Source: Phylloscopus collybita
Taxonomy: Eukaryota > Chordata > Aves > Passeriformes > Phylloscopidae
Assembly (NCBI GenBank): GCA_027886175.1
Contig: JAJNNQ010000003.1
Location: forward strand, 5,495,501-5,559,500
Length of the DNA: 64,000 nucleotides
Direction of reading: 5' to 3'
Within the stretch, counting starts at the first letter, position 1. Each line of letters begins with the position of its first letter. Under the pieces are notes generated by a model that worked only from the letters and a program-made list of their open reading frames with translations, was not told the origin of the DNA and made no database searches. A program made the translations under genes and the position numbers. Positions 1 through 12,880 of this stretch are shown here, one piece after another.

Positions 1-100
1 ATTGAAACTAAAGCATTATTGCACAGGATTTCAGAAACAAACTGAACCTGTGAGTCAAGTGAAATACGTTCCTTTAATTTTCAGTTGTCCACGGATTTTA

Positions 101-120
101 TGTGTGTGTGTGTGTGTGTG
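101..120. repeat. (TG)10 microsatellite
   Basis: Ten uninterrupted TG units follow an ATTTTA context and stop at TTTGCTG. This is an ordinary dinucleotide microsatellite, pure enough to be length-polymorphic. Confidence 0.9.
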
Positions 121-139
121 TTTGCTGTAAGACAAAGAG

Positions 140-390
140 ACGCCACATAATTCCTCCTTATTGCACGGTAAAACCTTCGGCTGAATCCTGCAGGGCGGTG
201 TGAACCTCGCTCCCAGACCTGGCAGGGCTCTTCAGCGTGGGCTGAACTTGAACTAACAGGGATTGCATCCTTGGAGAGCTTGGTTTTGGCACGTTCCCTT
301 CTCCTTTTCAGTAAGATCACCGAGAACTTGCGGCCTCGGTGCTTCCAGAGAAAATATTTCACAAAACCGCTTGCGGAGCGTTCAAGGCAA
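140..390. promoter_or_regulatory. CpG-enriched patch, candidate regulatory element
   Basis: About a dozen CpG dinucleotides fall within roughly 250 bp, for example in GCACGGT, CTTCGGCT, AGCGTGG, CACCGAG, TTGCGGCC and ACCGCTTGCGGAGCG. The following kilobases are CpG-poor. In vertebrate DNA, retained CpG suggests an unmethylated element such as a promoter, enhancer or distal island, or recently arrived sequence. No TATA box with a coherent transcript, first exon or coding frame could be tied to it. Frames on both strands run through the patch, as expected from its composition. The regulatory reading is inference. Confidence 0.25.
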
Positions 391-3300
391 AGAGCCAGGG
401 AGTCCACAGAGATACCTTCCCATCCTGACAGATGATGCATTTTCAGAGTGGGTTTACATTGTTCGGGTGCACCCTCAATGCACAGCACTGGGGAGCCTGC
501 AGCAATCACACACAGAGTCCTGGTTACGGCACAGCCTCAATATTTCACAGAATCCGCTGAGAATATGGGAGGGGGGGGAAGTAATTTGCAATGCTTGGGG
601 CACTCAAGGTATAAATCGTGCTCTCTTCTGTGACTGACAGAGCTCAAGAAGATAGAACTTTTTCTGAGCTCTTAGAAACACAAGATGATATGCCTGTTCA
701 CATATGTACAGCTGCTTTTTTAGGGCTGTGCAGCAAAATGTCACGAAGGATGTACCGAGATGTTGGTGCAATGACCCGAATCAGTAACGAGTCATAGAAC
801 TGGCAACCAGCAGCCTTCAGAAAACTCTCAGCTGTCAGTTGCAACTTTTAGGCAGCAAATTTCCCAGTAAATAGACTATTAATCAATTTAGACAGCAGGA
901 AATGTGAGTGATCAGAGCAAAGACTGGCATCTCGATCAAAATACACATTTTATTTACTTGCATTCACAGGTGATGCGAGCTGACTTGAGCTGAGGTAGAG
1001 CCTCTTAATTTGAAATGTTTTGAGTACAGAGTTTACAGGAGCCAAAGAAACTTCTGTTTGATGGCTCTTCATGGATTTGCTTATATTGAAGTGAATGGGG
1101 AAAAAACCCCAACCTGTTTATTTTTTTTATTAGTATTCAGACCTGCGGACTGCTTAAGGCTGTGGGTGTATTGGTCTTTCCAAAACAGAAGCCCTTTTTT
1201 TTTTTTTTTTTTAAGATCCCAAGATAAAGGCCTTAATAAAGACATTTTGGTTACACTTCTAGTACTTTACCTGAAAAATAAACCTTCAGGATTATTAGCC
1301 TGGTATCATTAGGAACGAAACCATTCCCTTTAAAAAGCAGATTGAAAGGTACTTTGCAGGAACAAACAGGATTCTGCTGTGTCTGCTGGGTAATAGGTGC
1401 TATTTCTTTTATTGTGCTTTATGAGCAGCAAGACACGAAACTTGGAACATTTTGAAAATACTAATGAGTGAAGGGGGCAGATGAGGAGCAGGGCAGAGAG
1501 GTTTGGGAGGGTTTGTGTCTGCTGTGCTGTAGGGATGTGGTTGGAAGCAGTACCTTGTCTGGGGTTTGTCCAACTCTGGGGGCAGGCTGCCTGCAGAAAT
1601 GCTTCCTTCCAGTTTTTCCCTTCTCTGCAGTGTGTCCAGACCCCAGTGTGCAGAGCTCTGCAACAGGTTCCAGCTGCAGGCACAGGAGTGCAGAGCCTGA
1701 GAAAATAATAAACACCCAAACCATGCCCTTCAGATGAAATCCCAATCCTGCTGGATTAATGGGATCTAGGTTTTAAATTAAGGTTTATGCTTTAATAAGT
1801 AAATGTCTTAATTTCTGAAAAGGGTAAATAAACCTTATTTCCTAGCCAAACCATGGATTTGGGCAGGTGAAGTTATCAACTTTCCTTTTCATTAAATAAC
1901 TAGCCCACTATCCAGGTGTATGGTAAATGCAGAAGGACCTTATCCTGCAGGTGTTTCTGCTAATTTCATGCACTAATTGAGCCATGAGGCCTATACAGGT
2001 CCTCTACTGTATGCAATCTGATAGAGTGGGAAGTGGAAAAGAGAAGCAATCCAGTTCCTCCCAGCCCTTATTGCTCAGCTCATGTATTTCATGTGGCAGC
2101 GCGTGAGTTCTCAAAACTTTTGGAAAAGCATCTGCCTGCTGGGCACTGAAGTCAACTGGGACATTAATATTTTGAGGTAATTACTAATCCCTTCTGCTTC
2201 CTTCAGGAAGGATTTGTCTCATGGCTGTGCCAAAGCAACTCATTTCAAATTTGTGACACACACTAAGCATGTATGTTTTCTCTTTTATTTATGATTCATA
2301 TGTTCTTGTCTTCCAGTTTACTGCTGTCCTAATGTCTCTTTCAAAGTGCACAGTTCTAAATGATGGGAATGAAATAATCAGTTGCTTTAGAACTCGTCAT
2401 TTGAATGATAATATAATGAATTACTAAAACAGATGATAAAATATAGCTTTAAATGGGTCTGACTGCATATTGTTCTTTCTCTCTCTAAAGTGCACATAAG
2501 GGTTTTCCATTCCTGGCTTGCAGCCTCCAGTGAATTGTGGCTACTTTGGTCCTGTGGTCATGATATTTTGGCAGGTGCCTATGGTAAATAACCTTGCACA
2601 TGAATCCTGTATGGAGCTTTTATGATTTTTATTCCAGTTTGAGCAATTTAGCTTTACTTCCAATGGGTCCAAAAGAAAGTTCACCTCTGCTTTCTCTCTT
2701 CACCATCTTGAAACTTCAAATTGCTGGGAGCAGCCTTGCGTTTGTGAGTGAATTCTTTAATGGATATTTTCATCATAAGTGCACTTGGTATTACTATAGA
2801 AATATTATCTCCATTGAGGCTCATCTCCTTGAAATATTTTCCCATTTTCTAAACACTGAAGACAAGGTAAACTGCACTGCCTAAAAGAAAACACTACAGC
2901 AATTCAAAGTTATTGTTCTAGTTATCATTAGGGAGTTTCTCATGAGTCGGTATTTGGATTTCTTTAATGAAAATCAATGGGTGATTTTAAAGCATTTTCA
3001 AAACTTATTAGCTGTGGTGTAACCTGGTTGAGAACTATGGTGATGCTGGTATGAGTAGACTAAATGTAATTCAGGTGTAAAGTGCAAATTTATTTGCTTT
3101 AGTTCAGCAGTGCCAATCTATCCCTGTCACTTTATGCTCACGTGCAGGAAGAGAACAGGGTGAAGCAGTGCTCTTTACCCCCTTCTCTCATCTAAAAGAG
3201 ATTGTTTCCCACTTTTTTCTCTTCCTGCAGCAAGATTTCCAGCAGCTACAACTCCTCTCGCTCAGGAGTGCAGTGGCAGCCTTGCAGTGAGGAAAGGGGA

Positions 3301-3738
3301 AATAAATGTACATTTTCACTTTAATGGCACACATTAACCCTTTAACCCCCTCCATATGTAAATGTTTAGGTGTTACCCAGTTACTGTAATGTGTTGATGT
3401 AGAAATGCCAATGCATCAGGCACATTTCCCTGTAAATGGTTTCTGTGTGTTCTTCTGCTCTCCTCTTTGTTGTTGTGATTGAGGCTTTTTTGTACCCAGA
3501 TAACCTCACATTTCACAGGAGTGCCTTTTAAATTAAGTGAGATGAGGATCAGTGGTCTCCTACTTTGGGGCCAATTTTGCTGGTTCATCTGCTCAACTGT
3601 GCTTTTCTAACTTCACAAAATCACTTTAATTCCAGTTAAACTATTTCATGTTATTAGTGACCTCAAAATGTGCTACCCTGGTTATACAGGATAAGGTTAA
3701 GACTTTTCTCTCTGAGCTAGCTCATTGAATCAGGGGGC
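391..3738. other. Gene-free unique sequence
   Basis: No gene recognised. The stretch is mostly AT-rich unique DNA with a T18 run at 1195-1212. A GC-richer segment at about 1460-1730 has overlapping short frames on both strands and no family match. The blocks at about 700-1010 and 1890-1990 are motif-rich and free of homopolymer noise, in the style of old non-coding elements, but nothing in them can be named. Confidence 0.5.
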
Positions 3739-3822
3739 AGATTCTGAGCCACTGTAAAGTGGCATAATAAAAATTGATCTTAGGGGAGCTACGCTACTTT
3801 ACATCGAGTGAGGACATAGCCC
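3739..3822. repeat. Old interspersed repeat, palindromic archosaur/turtle type
   Basis: The segment opens with GGGGGCAGATTCTGAGCCA and closes with a diverged inverted match ending GAGGACATAGCCC, with TTTACA/TGTAAA motifs near both arms. This resembles a class of ancient palindromic repeats common in turtle, crocodile and bird genomes, with termini like GGGCCAGATTCTGA. I know the pattern but not the exact library name. The copy is heavily diverged and shows no coding capacity. A chance resemblance cannot be excluded without a library search. Confidence 0.35.
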
Positions 3823-3879
3823 TTCCTAAATCTTAATTCTGATTTTTTTCATTAGCAGTGTTATTGGAAGATAGCTATT

Positions 3880-4090
3880 ACATGCATCTAGCTGTTAGTG
3901 CAATGGAAAGCCTACAGTGTACTACAAATCAGAAGCGAGCAGAGGCTTTAATTTAGTCAGAGACAAGCTTTGAAGGCAGTCAAAGAGCCACTGATGGAGT
4001 TCAAATGCTCTTTGTCCTGCAAAAATAAAGAGCCCATTTGTTCTGCCTTTTTACATTAGCATCTTTTACCTTGCTGGAGGAAAAGCAGGA
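3880..4090. promoter_or_regulatory. Motif-rich unique block, candidate enhancer
   Basis: This segment is repeat-free. It carries TCF/LEF-like CTTTGAA (3968-3974) and TCAAAG (3980-3985), a SOX-like CTTTGT (4010-4015) and a homeodomain-like TTTAATTTAG just upstream. Short motifs arise by chance, so the spacing is only suggestive. No reading frame or splice structure is seen. The enhancer reading is inference and depends on conservation that could not be tested here. Confidence 0.2.
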
Positions 4091-4514
4091 AGAACTGTAA
4101 TCCTAGCTCTTGGGATTTTTTTTTTTAAAGAAAGGGAATATTGAACTCATAGGCCTTACTAAAGCTGTGGCTATATGAAAAAATACTCAGTTTGCATTTA
4201 ATAAATGTCACGGGATAGATAGTTTATGCCCCAGTATTGGGTGGTATTTATTTCTCCTTTCTTATTTTCTTTTTATTTCTGCCACCACAATGCAACCACG
4301 ACAATGCAGTGCCAGGACAGAGGTTGCCAGCAAAAGATTGGGTTTGGAGATCTGCTGGGCAAAAGCCCCCAGACACAGGACCCTCCACACTGGGCTGGGA
4401 CTGCTTGACTGGCAGAGAAATTCTGTGACAGCAGTTCTTGCTACCTATGGAGGACAGTAGTTATCACCAGAATACTTGATCCTATGACAAACACAGCAGA
4501 TTGAGTTGCTTCTC

Positions 4515-4559
<45 letters not shown>
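4515..4559. repeat. (TAA)15 microsatellite
   Basis: Fifteen perfect TAA units span 45 bp and end at AAGTTTTGAG. This is the longest perfect trinucleotide repeat in the window and is likely to be polymorphic in length. It lies between unique sequences with no coding potential. Confidence 0.95.
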
Positions 4560-7500
4560 GTTTTGAGTTTTTAACTACCATTAGTCCTTGCTTTGTTCCT
4601 TTTGGATCAATTCATTCATGAACGATTGTAAGGATCTCTCTGTGTTAAAATGAACACATTCTTTCTCATTCTGCACCCTACTTCTGCACCTAATAAAACC
4701 TAGTATCAGGTAAGCACCTTCCCCAGCACCCTCAGCAAATGTTCCAGTAATTTGGAAAGTGATCAGGAGTTTTTAATTCCCTTCTCCTTTGCTTTGAGCA
4801 CAGGAAATAGTTTGTGTGGCACTCTTGCTCTCGGCAGCGCTGTCTGATAGCAGTTTCTCACCCTATTCTCTTTGCAAATTACTTTTATTCTTAGCAGGAT
4901 TCACAGATGGTGAAGTCTCGCTGCTTTTCCTAGTGAATAGATGCAGTTTAATCTGTACAGCATCCAGTAGAAGACAATGCCTTCATCATCAGCTCTACCT
5001 TTAGCCCATGGAATGACATTTATAGCCCTGTAGTGTTCAATGCTTTTGAAGAGGCCTCTTTGAGTTGATTAGACCTGTTGCAAACCTCAAGTGGCAAATT
5101 AAGTTCAATCATTATCTGTTCACTTGTTTTAGCCACCTTTTTCTTGACTAAGTTGTCTCTTCAACTGAAAATATATATTCTTACATATATAGATCCTCCT
5201 ATACACATTCTATATTTTAGGTACAAATGAGTGTATTGTTTCAATAAAAGATACTTTCAGAGTAGATTTAATCAATAGGTGCCAGTAGATTTAATCAATA
5301 GGTGCCGTATTTGCTAACACTGAGACTGAAAATTTAAGGGTAAAAAAATTATCAATGAAGAGAAATTTTAAAATACAAAAAGAGTTGCTGTGGCCAACGT
5401 TAAAACAACAAACTGTCGTTCCATCAATGTATGGTGTTAAGGGCTGTTAGTGGTATTTAATACTACAAGTTCTTCCTAGAATCTTAATTTTTCTCAGCAT
5501 CTCATAATGCAGTAAAACAGGAATATTGTCATCATGTAATCAGTCCAGAAGGAGCTGAGTATATGGTAGTGCTTTGATTACTTGAATTGTCAAATTACCC
5601 AAAATTTATTCAGTTCTAAGGTTCTTTGGCGTAAGAAATTTCTTGCTGACTTCAACAGCAATTCCCTGCATTAAACAGACAGAGTGCCCTTACTCTGTAA
5701 CTGCAGCAAAGCTTTTTCATGTGTGAGTCCATTTTGAAAAAAATATAAATTATTCTCAAAGGCTGCTCAACAAATTTATTTAAGGTGTGATTTTGCAATT
5801 CATCTAGCAGTAAAGCACTCTGATTTTTGTAGACCAAAGGTTTAGTAAAGGGTATGTTTTATTTTCAAGAAGAAAACACTCTACTAAACTCCCATGTACT
5901 GCTTTAGAATTCCAGCTTGAAGGAGAACTGATTTCTGGAATTTATAATCTCATATGTTTGCAAAATGTGCAAAACCAAATATAATAAACTGTGGCAATAT
6001 TTGAGCTATGCATAGTGTGTACTTTAAATAAAATAGGTTAAAAACTGGAATATAATAAATAGGTTGCAATAACTTTTTGCATACCTTTAGTGCCACCTAT
6101 AAGCAAGGGATTGTGCAAAGAACTTGCAGCCCATTCCTGGGAAGTGTGTTGATTGAATGTCAGTAACATTAACCCCCAAAGTAATAGCAAATAAATTCAT
6201 TAAATGGGAAGGTGCCAACTTAGTCATAATTTATTGTCTTCTAATGAAATGACATAAAGTTATTTTCCCTGGTGAAGAGCACTTCCAGTTGGCCAGCTTT
6301 GCACCAAGACACAACATTAGCTTTCTATCACGTTGCTTTGAATCTGAGTTCCTTGTATTAACATCTTGAAACTGCCTTCAACTTTTTAAAAGACCACTTT
6401 AAAATCAAGCCTAAAAAAAAATCACAACAGTTATTGTATAAGTGCTTGTTGGGTTATCAAATCTCAATTGTAAATTGTGGGGCATTTGAGCTGGCTTTTA
6501 TTTCATTTTCATTGTTGCCTCTGATTTTCCATTTCATTTTGTGCTCATCCCTTGCAAGATTTAAATCTCTGCACTTTGCTATTGGAGTTCCTTTTTTTTT
6601 TTTTGTTTCTTTCAATTTCCAAGATGACCTAATACCTGAAAGATGCTGAGTGAAATCTTGGTGCTGCTATGAACTTGGTACACACAAACCTTTTACAGGG
6701 ACTGGGTTTCAGCAGCAGGTACCTGGTTGTGTGGAGTGATTTTATTTTACATTCAAGTAGCAAGAACAAGTTGATTACCTCGCCTATGCCACCTGCATGT
6801 AAAGCCAGAAAACTGCAAGCCCTGACATGAATTTTTTTGCTGTCTTACTAAAAGCTAGAAAATACTTATACCATTTCTCCAGAGACAGCAGGAGATGGAA
6901 GCATCCAGTCCTGCCAAAAACAAGTAATTCAGACTATTGATAAAACAATTAAACTGGTGTTTATTTCAGGGATCTTTACCACTCTATATTACTATTAATG
7001 GGTTTGAATTCAACCATCACACGCAGCATGAAATCCTGTATTTTATTAATATAGTTTGAAATTTGGTCCTTGTTGAGGGCCATGGGTTGTGTAGGATCCT
7101 TCATGCAAATCCCATGGCAAAGTAATTTTTGGAATAAGGATGTGGGTAGGTTAGGGGTGTGTCAGAAGAGCAGCAGTGTTTAAATGGTTGTGAGTTCCTT
7201 TGTCTCTGGTCCCTCTGTGGTTGTTGGACAAGAAATACAGATATCCACTGTAAGAATATTGCACTGTTAAGGCTGTAAAATAGGAAGAGGATTTATGTTT
7301 GCAGTGAGTCTGAATATAAATGACAACTGTTGAAGGGTTACTGATGTACCCTAGACCATTGCTTTCTTCCTCTTTAAAGTAAAAATGCAATGCAGACATT
7401 ATACCTTATAAAAACTGCCTCCTTCCTCAATCCTACACGTTCACCTGGAATTTCAGCTTCACACTGGAGCAGTCCAAATCATATTAGGATTGCTTGTGGT

Positions 7501-9044
7501 TTAGCTATTTCCTCTGTGCACTCATAGATTTAGAAATGAAAACCTAACCAAACAACCCTGTGGATAGAAAAATGCCAATGACCTCGCTAGGGTCAGAATT
7601 TCAGCTCTGGATTTAAGACACCAAAGTGACTGCTCTGTCTGTGAGCTCAGAGTGGAATGTTCCTCAGCCTTTCCTTGAGATCTTCCATTCAGCTCTACTC
7701 AGATTATCACTTTCAGTGTCTAATAATCAAATTCCTTTTGAGAATAATGAGACAAAGAGGCATCTTACAATGTTGATTGCCAACCTGCAAAGAAACTCCT
7801 AATTTAAAATCGAAAATATTATAATTATTTTTCAAGCTTTTCAAGGAAGACTTTAAACACATCAGTGATCATTAAGTGTCATTTAAGTTGTCCTGTAATT
7901 TGAGGTTTGTTTTTTTTTATGACAGATCTGAAATAGATCTCAAGTAGGCCATAGAAAAGGAACACCATCTCTTTTAAAAGATCCAATAGTTTTCAAGGTC
8001 CAGGATGGCCTCTGTGCTGAGATTAATAAAGCTTGACAATGCATTCTGAATGCAAGCAGTGACTTCTATTACAAGGGGAAAAATGAAAAAGCTGCTATTA
8101 CTGACACAGTCAATAGATTGCACCTCAGTGTATACTGTACTTTCTACATTTTTAATATAAATGTGTTCAGTTTGAGGCGGGAGCATTATCAGCATTCATT
8201 TCACTTGAGGCAATAATGTGAGAAGTTGTGTCTTGTGTAATAAATAAATAACCTGTCTTTAAAACCATTTACTCAGATTGCTTTTCCCAAATGCTTATTT
8301 AGAGGTGCTCTGGAAGGTGTCATGTACCAAGACAGCCATGTTATAAAGATTTTATAAAATGCATTCTCTTTATTTCACACATAATGTAATTGATCATGGG
8401 GCACTTTTTGATGATTTTTGAAGTAGAAGCATGGCAGTATGAAGGTGGGATAGTGTGGTGAGTTGTAAAATGTGGTTTGAGTCTCCCCCATTTCTCAGAT
8501 TCTTGGTGATTATGAAGGGCTTGCAATAGAGGCCAGAAAATTTTCCATCATTTAGAGAATTGTCTCTCTTGAAATTTGAGACTTATCTTTTTCTTCCATC
8601 ATGTTTTTTTTGACTTGAAAGAACAGAAGAAATTGTCTTCTCTCTATAAATATATATATACAGATCCTCATAATCTCTGTAGCACCCCCTCATACTAAGA
8701 AACTATTCTCTCCCTGTAAATGGATCATATTAAATGGCACATAAGTATAAAATTAGACAGGGAGTTAATTCATGTTTTGTGCTGTCACTCCTCTGTGGCT
8801 GTCTTGGCACATTCATGTGAACAAATCCTTTCCAATCTCTTTAGAGGGATAGAAGTGAAGTATATATTACATAGGTAGCTCAGACAAACATGAAAATGAG
8901 GAATAATCAGGAAAATTTGAATTGTAGCAGTTGTTCTGTTTACTTGTACTAATATCTAATATTGAAGGAGGTGTTTCGTACTCATCTGATGTCTGACCAT
9001 AACTGATTTTTTTTTCATAATCTGAACAATGACATATCTCTAAT
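4560..9044. other. Gene-free AT-rich sequence
   Basis: No gene or recognisable transposon. The stretch is AT-rich with many stop codons in all frames; the longest frames are about 60-80 codons and unconvincing. It contains a short perfect tandem duplication at 5261-5306 and short AT-dinucleotide stretches at about 8646-8660. A unique block around 7990-8215 has the even, indel-free look of an old non-coding element, but no specific function can be read from it. Confidence 0.5.
5261..5306. repeat. Perfect 23-bp tandem duplication (2 copies)
   Basis: Copy one is 5261-5283 and copy two is 5284-5306. They are identical, abut exactly, and both begin AGTAGATTTAATC and end AGGTGCC. Perfect identity in surrounding AT-rich DNA indicates a recent slippage or templated duplication. 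Confidence 0.95.
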
Positions 9045-9125
9045 ACCTCTTTTACATCAGCACAAATGTGCTGATTTCATTGGAGTAGCCCTTGATTTAC
9101 ACTGTTGTAAAGAAAGGAGAATCAA
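9045..9125. repeat. Old interspersed repeat, palindromic archosaur/turtle type (second copy)
   Basis: The segment contains CATTGGAGTAGCCCTTGATT followed by TACACTGTTGTAAAG and AGGAGAATCAAG. This matches the general form (near-palindromic GTTACTCC / GATTTACACxxxTGTAA arms with a GAGAATC terminus) of ancient palindromic repeats common in archosaurs and turtles. It begins with a compact inverted repeat at 9056-9075 (9-bp arms ATCAGCACA / TGTGCTGAT, 2-bp spacer). The family name is uncertain. Confidence 0.35.
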
Positions 9126-10425
9126 GCTGTAAACATAGAAGGGAGGGAACGCAAAACTGTCCTGGGTGTCCAGAGACTCCAAGTAGAAAATAGAGGAAGA
9201 TTTATCTGGAGTGGCTCAGGGGTTGTAGGCAGTGTAATAGGCTCTAACAGAGCACAGGAAATTTAGGGAAGAACGGGGTTTACTGTTCTGTGGCTCAGCC
9301 ATCTGTGGCTCAAGGTGAAAGTTCATTTGGTTAACGGAGAGACACATTTGTGACTGTAGTTAAAAGGAACAGGTGGAGGTGAAGATGTACCATTTATGCA
9401 TTCCTAGTTCTGTGCTCTTTTAGTGCTAGACCTGTTTTGTAGCTCAGAAAAATCTCCTTGAGAGATTTTACACTTCAAATGGTGGATTTTGGAGTTAAAG
9501 CTAAAAGTTTATTCGTTATTTAGCAAAGAAAATCTCTTTTCAGTAGTACAGGTGCTCTGCATAAAGTCTTCTACAATACTTTCTTCAGGTCATACAAGGA
9601 AACTTAATTTAGAAATATTACAGAAGGCAAAACTTCCCATTTTCTGTCTTAGAACTCAGCACTGATCTGATTACTTTTGACTGTGATTCCAGGTTATCTA
9701 CCTAATTTGTCTACTGTGTTATTACCAACATGTGTTTTCCCATGAGAAACATATTAATTTGATTGTTGCCCTGGGGAAATCTAAACAAAAACACCAAAAA
9801 AAAATTAACTACAAGAATGCTTTTCCATAAAAAGGAATGCCATAGACACAATAAATGACAGGCTTGTGTTTAGAAGAGTGGTGAAATCAAAGGATTTTCA
9901 GTCTGCACTTCCCAATATAAATTGCTCATTTCAAAACATAATGTTCTGCATAATTAGATCACATAGTTTGAGCATCTGGCCTATCAGTCTGTGAAGTGAT
10001 GTGGTAAAATCTGTGGGTAGCAGGAGCAATGAACAAAAGCGATGCCCACCTACAGAGAGTGGGATGGCCAGGGCCACCCTGCATTCCCCATTTCCTGCTG
10101 GACAGAGGTGCTGCTTTCCTGCTGCCCTTTCCCACCTCTCCCTCCCATGGCAGGGTGGCAGTGAGAGCAGCCAGCCTTGAGCTGCAATTACCCACTGCCC
10201 ACTCACTCCAGCAGAAGCTCAGTCATCTGACTCATGACGGCCTTCCCTCAGCTGGAGGTAACGTGACAGAGGGAACGGGGCCCTGTGAATCACACAGATT
10301 GCTTTCATTTCTAATTCAAGCAACTACGTCAGACCATCAAACCTGGATCCACTTCCAGCTACTTCCAGTATGGGAGGACAATGTAAGAAAATTCCTGAGC
10401 AAATCCTCCTCTGCTGCCCTCCCCG

Positions 10426-10463
10426 CTCTCCCTTTTTTTTTTTTTTTTTTTTCTTTTCTTTCC
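10426..10463. repeat. Poly-pyrimidine tract with T20 core
   Basis: A 38-bp stretch has only C and T, with 20 consecutive T at 10433-10452 followed by CTTTTCTTTCC. No target-site duplication was found around it, so it is called low-complexity rather than the tail of a retrocopy. Confidence 0.85.
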
Positions 10464-12342
10464 ATTTCCTCTGGATTTAATGAGTAAGCAGCCAGAAGCT
10501 TAATTGTGATAGATTGGGTGCAGCACAAAGTTAAATATTGTAAAAGAACATTGAGGCATTGGTTGTTAGCACGTTTTTCAAACACTTTGGAAAGGTACAG
10601 AAGGTGTTGGTAAACGATGGTTTACATGGATAAAAATTTACTCTCCAGTTTCTTCAGCAGACATATCATGACAACCGTGTCATGGCTGCTTTAAAATACA
10701 ACTGTATCAATCCGACTTTGGATTGATTATGTTGGAAGAAGAATTTTGAAATGCGAATTTTTTGAAGGCTGATATACCAGTAATTCTACTTATTGTTTTC
10801 ATTTAATTTCTTTAGTTTGTGGGTGCAGTTTTGTCACCAAGTGACTGAGTTTCAGCAAAACTTAGGTGTGGTTTTCTATTATTACAAATCCTTTAGTCTC
10901 TTGGAAGCAAAGTGTAAATGAAGAGCCTGGGCAGCTTCTGCTCTACCAGAGAACCAGATAATCAAAGATATCAAGCTTTTTGAAGCATAGATCTATTTCT
11001 TCATATTTTAAAGAAAAAAGCTCCTTTGAAAATGTCATTTTTAGCAAAAAGTGGGGTGATGGTTTAATAGTCTACTGGATTTTGTCAGCATGCAGGCTCA
11101 GAGAAAATTGTTGCTTATCTAATTCTACATACCCTGAAAGCAAGTTTGAAAAATAGAAGTCATTGAGTAATATCTTTACTGGTGCCATAAATCAGAGCCT
11201 TATTTGCATACAAATGAAAATTCAAACCAAAGTGCAGTAAGAAGTAACACTGCCCTAACAGTTAGGGATCAACATTAAAATATGAACCCAAGCTTCCACC
11301 CTGAAGTAAAGCAGAAATCAGACAGGATCTTCTGTTGGGAAATATCTTCTACGTACTTGTTGTTGGGGTTTTTGGTTTGTTTGTTGTTTTTACTCTGAAC
11401 ACATTCACAGAAGGATGAAATTATTCACTGGTCTTTGACATAATGCTTGTAAACACTTCATTAAAATCTTATTGTTGATAGTATCAAAAATACATTAAAT
11501 ATTCAACAGATAAATCACAACAACAAGTTGTGGTTGTAACCTGTAGCAATGCTAATCAGAAATGTGTACTCAGGTGTGGGACACAGCACTCTGCAGAAGA
11601 TGGAAGTGAACTCTCTGTGCTTTCTATTACCCAGTTTTTCCAGTGCTGCTCAAAAGAGACAGCAATGAATTCTGAAACAATAAAACCAAGGTTCATCAAA
11701 GAATGATATTGGCCTTCTCAGGAGAAAACACAGTGAAATGGAGCAAGGTAAAAAAACCCCAAACCAACACATTAAAACTCCAGCAAACTCTGAGACAGAT
11801 TTGTAGGGTCAATACAGGAGCACAAATACACAAGTGGCCATTTTAGAATCCGAATACTAAATGAAATTTAAGCTACATTGGTCAAGGCAACACCACCTAA
11901 TTAAAGGTCTAAAGACGAAGTTCCACCTACAGGGAATAGATGAAACAGCTTCCAGATGAAAAAGATTGGGAGGCTGCAAATGAGAGATGTAATTTTTATT
12001 AAAAGAAACACAGCAATTTTCCCTATGGTAAGGTCAGGAGATGAAAAAGGACTATGTGCAAAGTTTTTAGAAATAGAATGTATTATTTAGAACAGTCCCT
12101 CCCTTTAATTTTTCAGTCTCCAGATGAGATTGGAACTTTAATTACACATTTGCTTCTCTCAGGGAAGACTTCTCTCTGGGCTCATTTTTTTTTAACCTTA
12201 GCTCATTTTGGTAGTCTTTAAGCACCCCTGTAGTCCAGTTGACTGTCTGCCTACTTAAGTATGTGCTACAGAATCTTCATAAAGAGGTTGAATCTGGATG
12301 AAAGCTGATTATAAGTGTGTATTAAAACCCGTGTAAATAGAT

Positions 12343-12376
12343 ATAAAGGCTATTTTGACATAAAGGCTATTTTTAC
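12343..12376. repeat. 17-bp tandem duplication
   Basis: Two adjacent copies begin ATAAAGGCTATTTT and end AC. They differ at a single base (G versus T) near the end of the unit. This is probably a replication-slippage event. Confidence 0.9.
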
Positions 12377-12821
12377 ATAAATAAAAGAACAGTAGATTTT
12401 AAAATTGTTTGAATAATTTGCATATTGAGTAGATTGGCAAGCTAAACCATTACTGCTTTAAATTACATCTCCATTACAAAACCTATTCTCATATGTAAGT
12501 CATCATAGGAAATTCAATGAAATTGGGATTATATGGTCCTGTTTATTTTGTCTCAGGTGAAGCTGTTCATTGGTGGCACCATGCTCTGTGCCCATTGTAG
12601 ACTGGGCACAGACAGAAGACAATGTCAGAGATCTAAAGGCTGCAGGATTACTAAAGAGGGATTAATCAAGTATCTGATCAACAGATTTTCTTGGGTTGTC
12701 TGAGACAGCCCACCTCTGGTCCCCTCCTCCAAGAAAAAAATCATGTAAGTTCTTTATATTCAGCAACCCAGTTAGAATTAGATGAGAAAATAAAGTATTC
12801 ATAATACCAGAACTTATCACA

Positions 12822-12880
12822 AAATCATAGAACATTTTGGGTTGGAAGGGACTCTAAAGACCATCTCGCTCCACCCCCTG
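12822..12880 (-). mobile_element. CR1 LINE 3' tail fragment
   Basis: The segment begins AATCATAGAAC and continues TTTTGGGTTGGAAGGGACTC and then CCATCTCGCTCCACCCCCTG. This is the reverse complement of the well-known CR1 3' end, terminating in an ATTCTATGATT-type repeat, so the element lies on the minus strand. Only about 60 bp are recognisable, with no reverse-transcriptase coding, as is usual for the strongly 5'-truncated CR1 copies of birds. The inner boundary is approximate because similarity fades after CCCCCTGG. Confidence 0.85.

Larger units (their letters stand above)
9126..12821. other. Gene-free sequence with a poly-pyrimidine tract
   Basis: No gene recognised. A GC-richer segment at about 10020-10300 supports overlapping frames of up to 152 codons on both strands, which points to composition rather than coding. 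It runs into a 38-bp pyrimidine tract at 10426-10463 containing T20. A 17-bp tandem duplication lies at 12343-12376. The remainder is AT-rich unique DNA. Confidence 0.5.
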
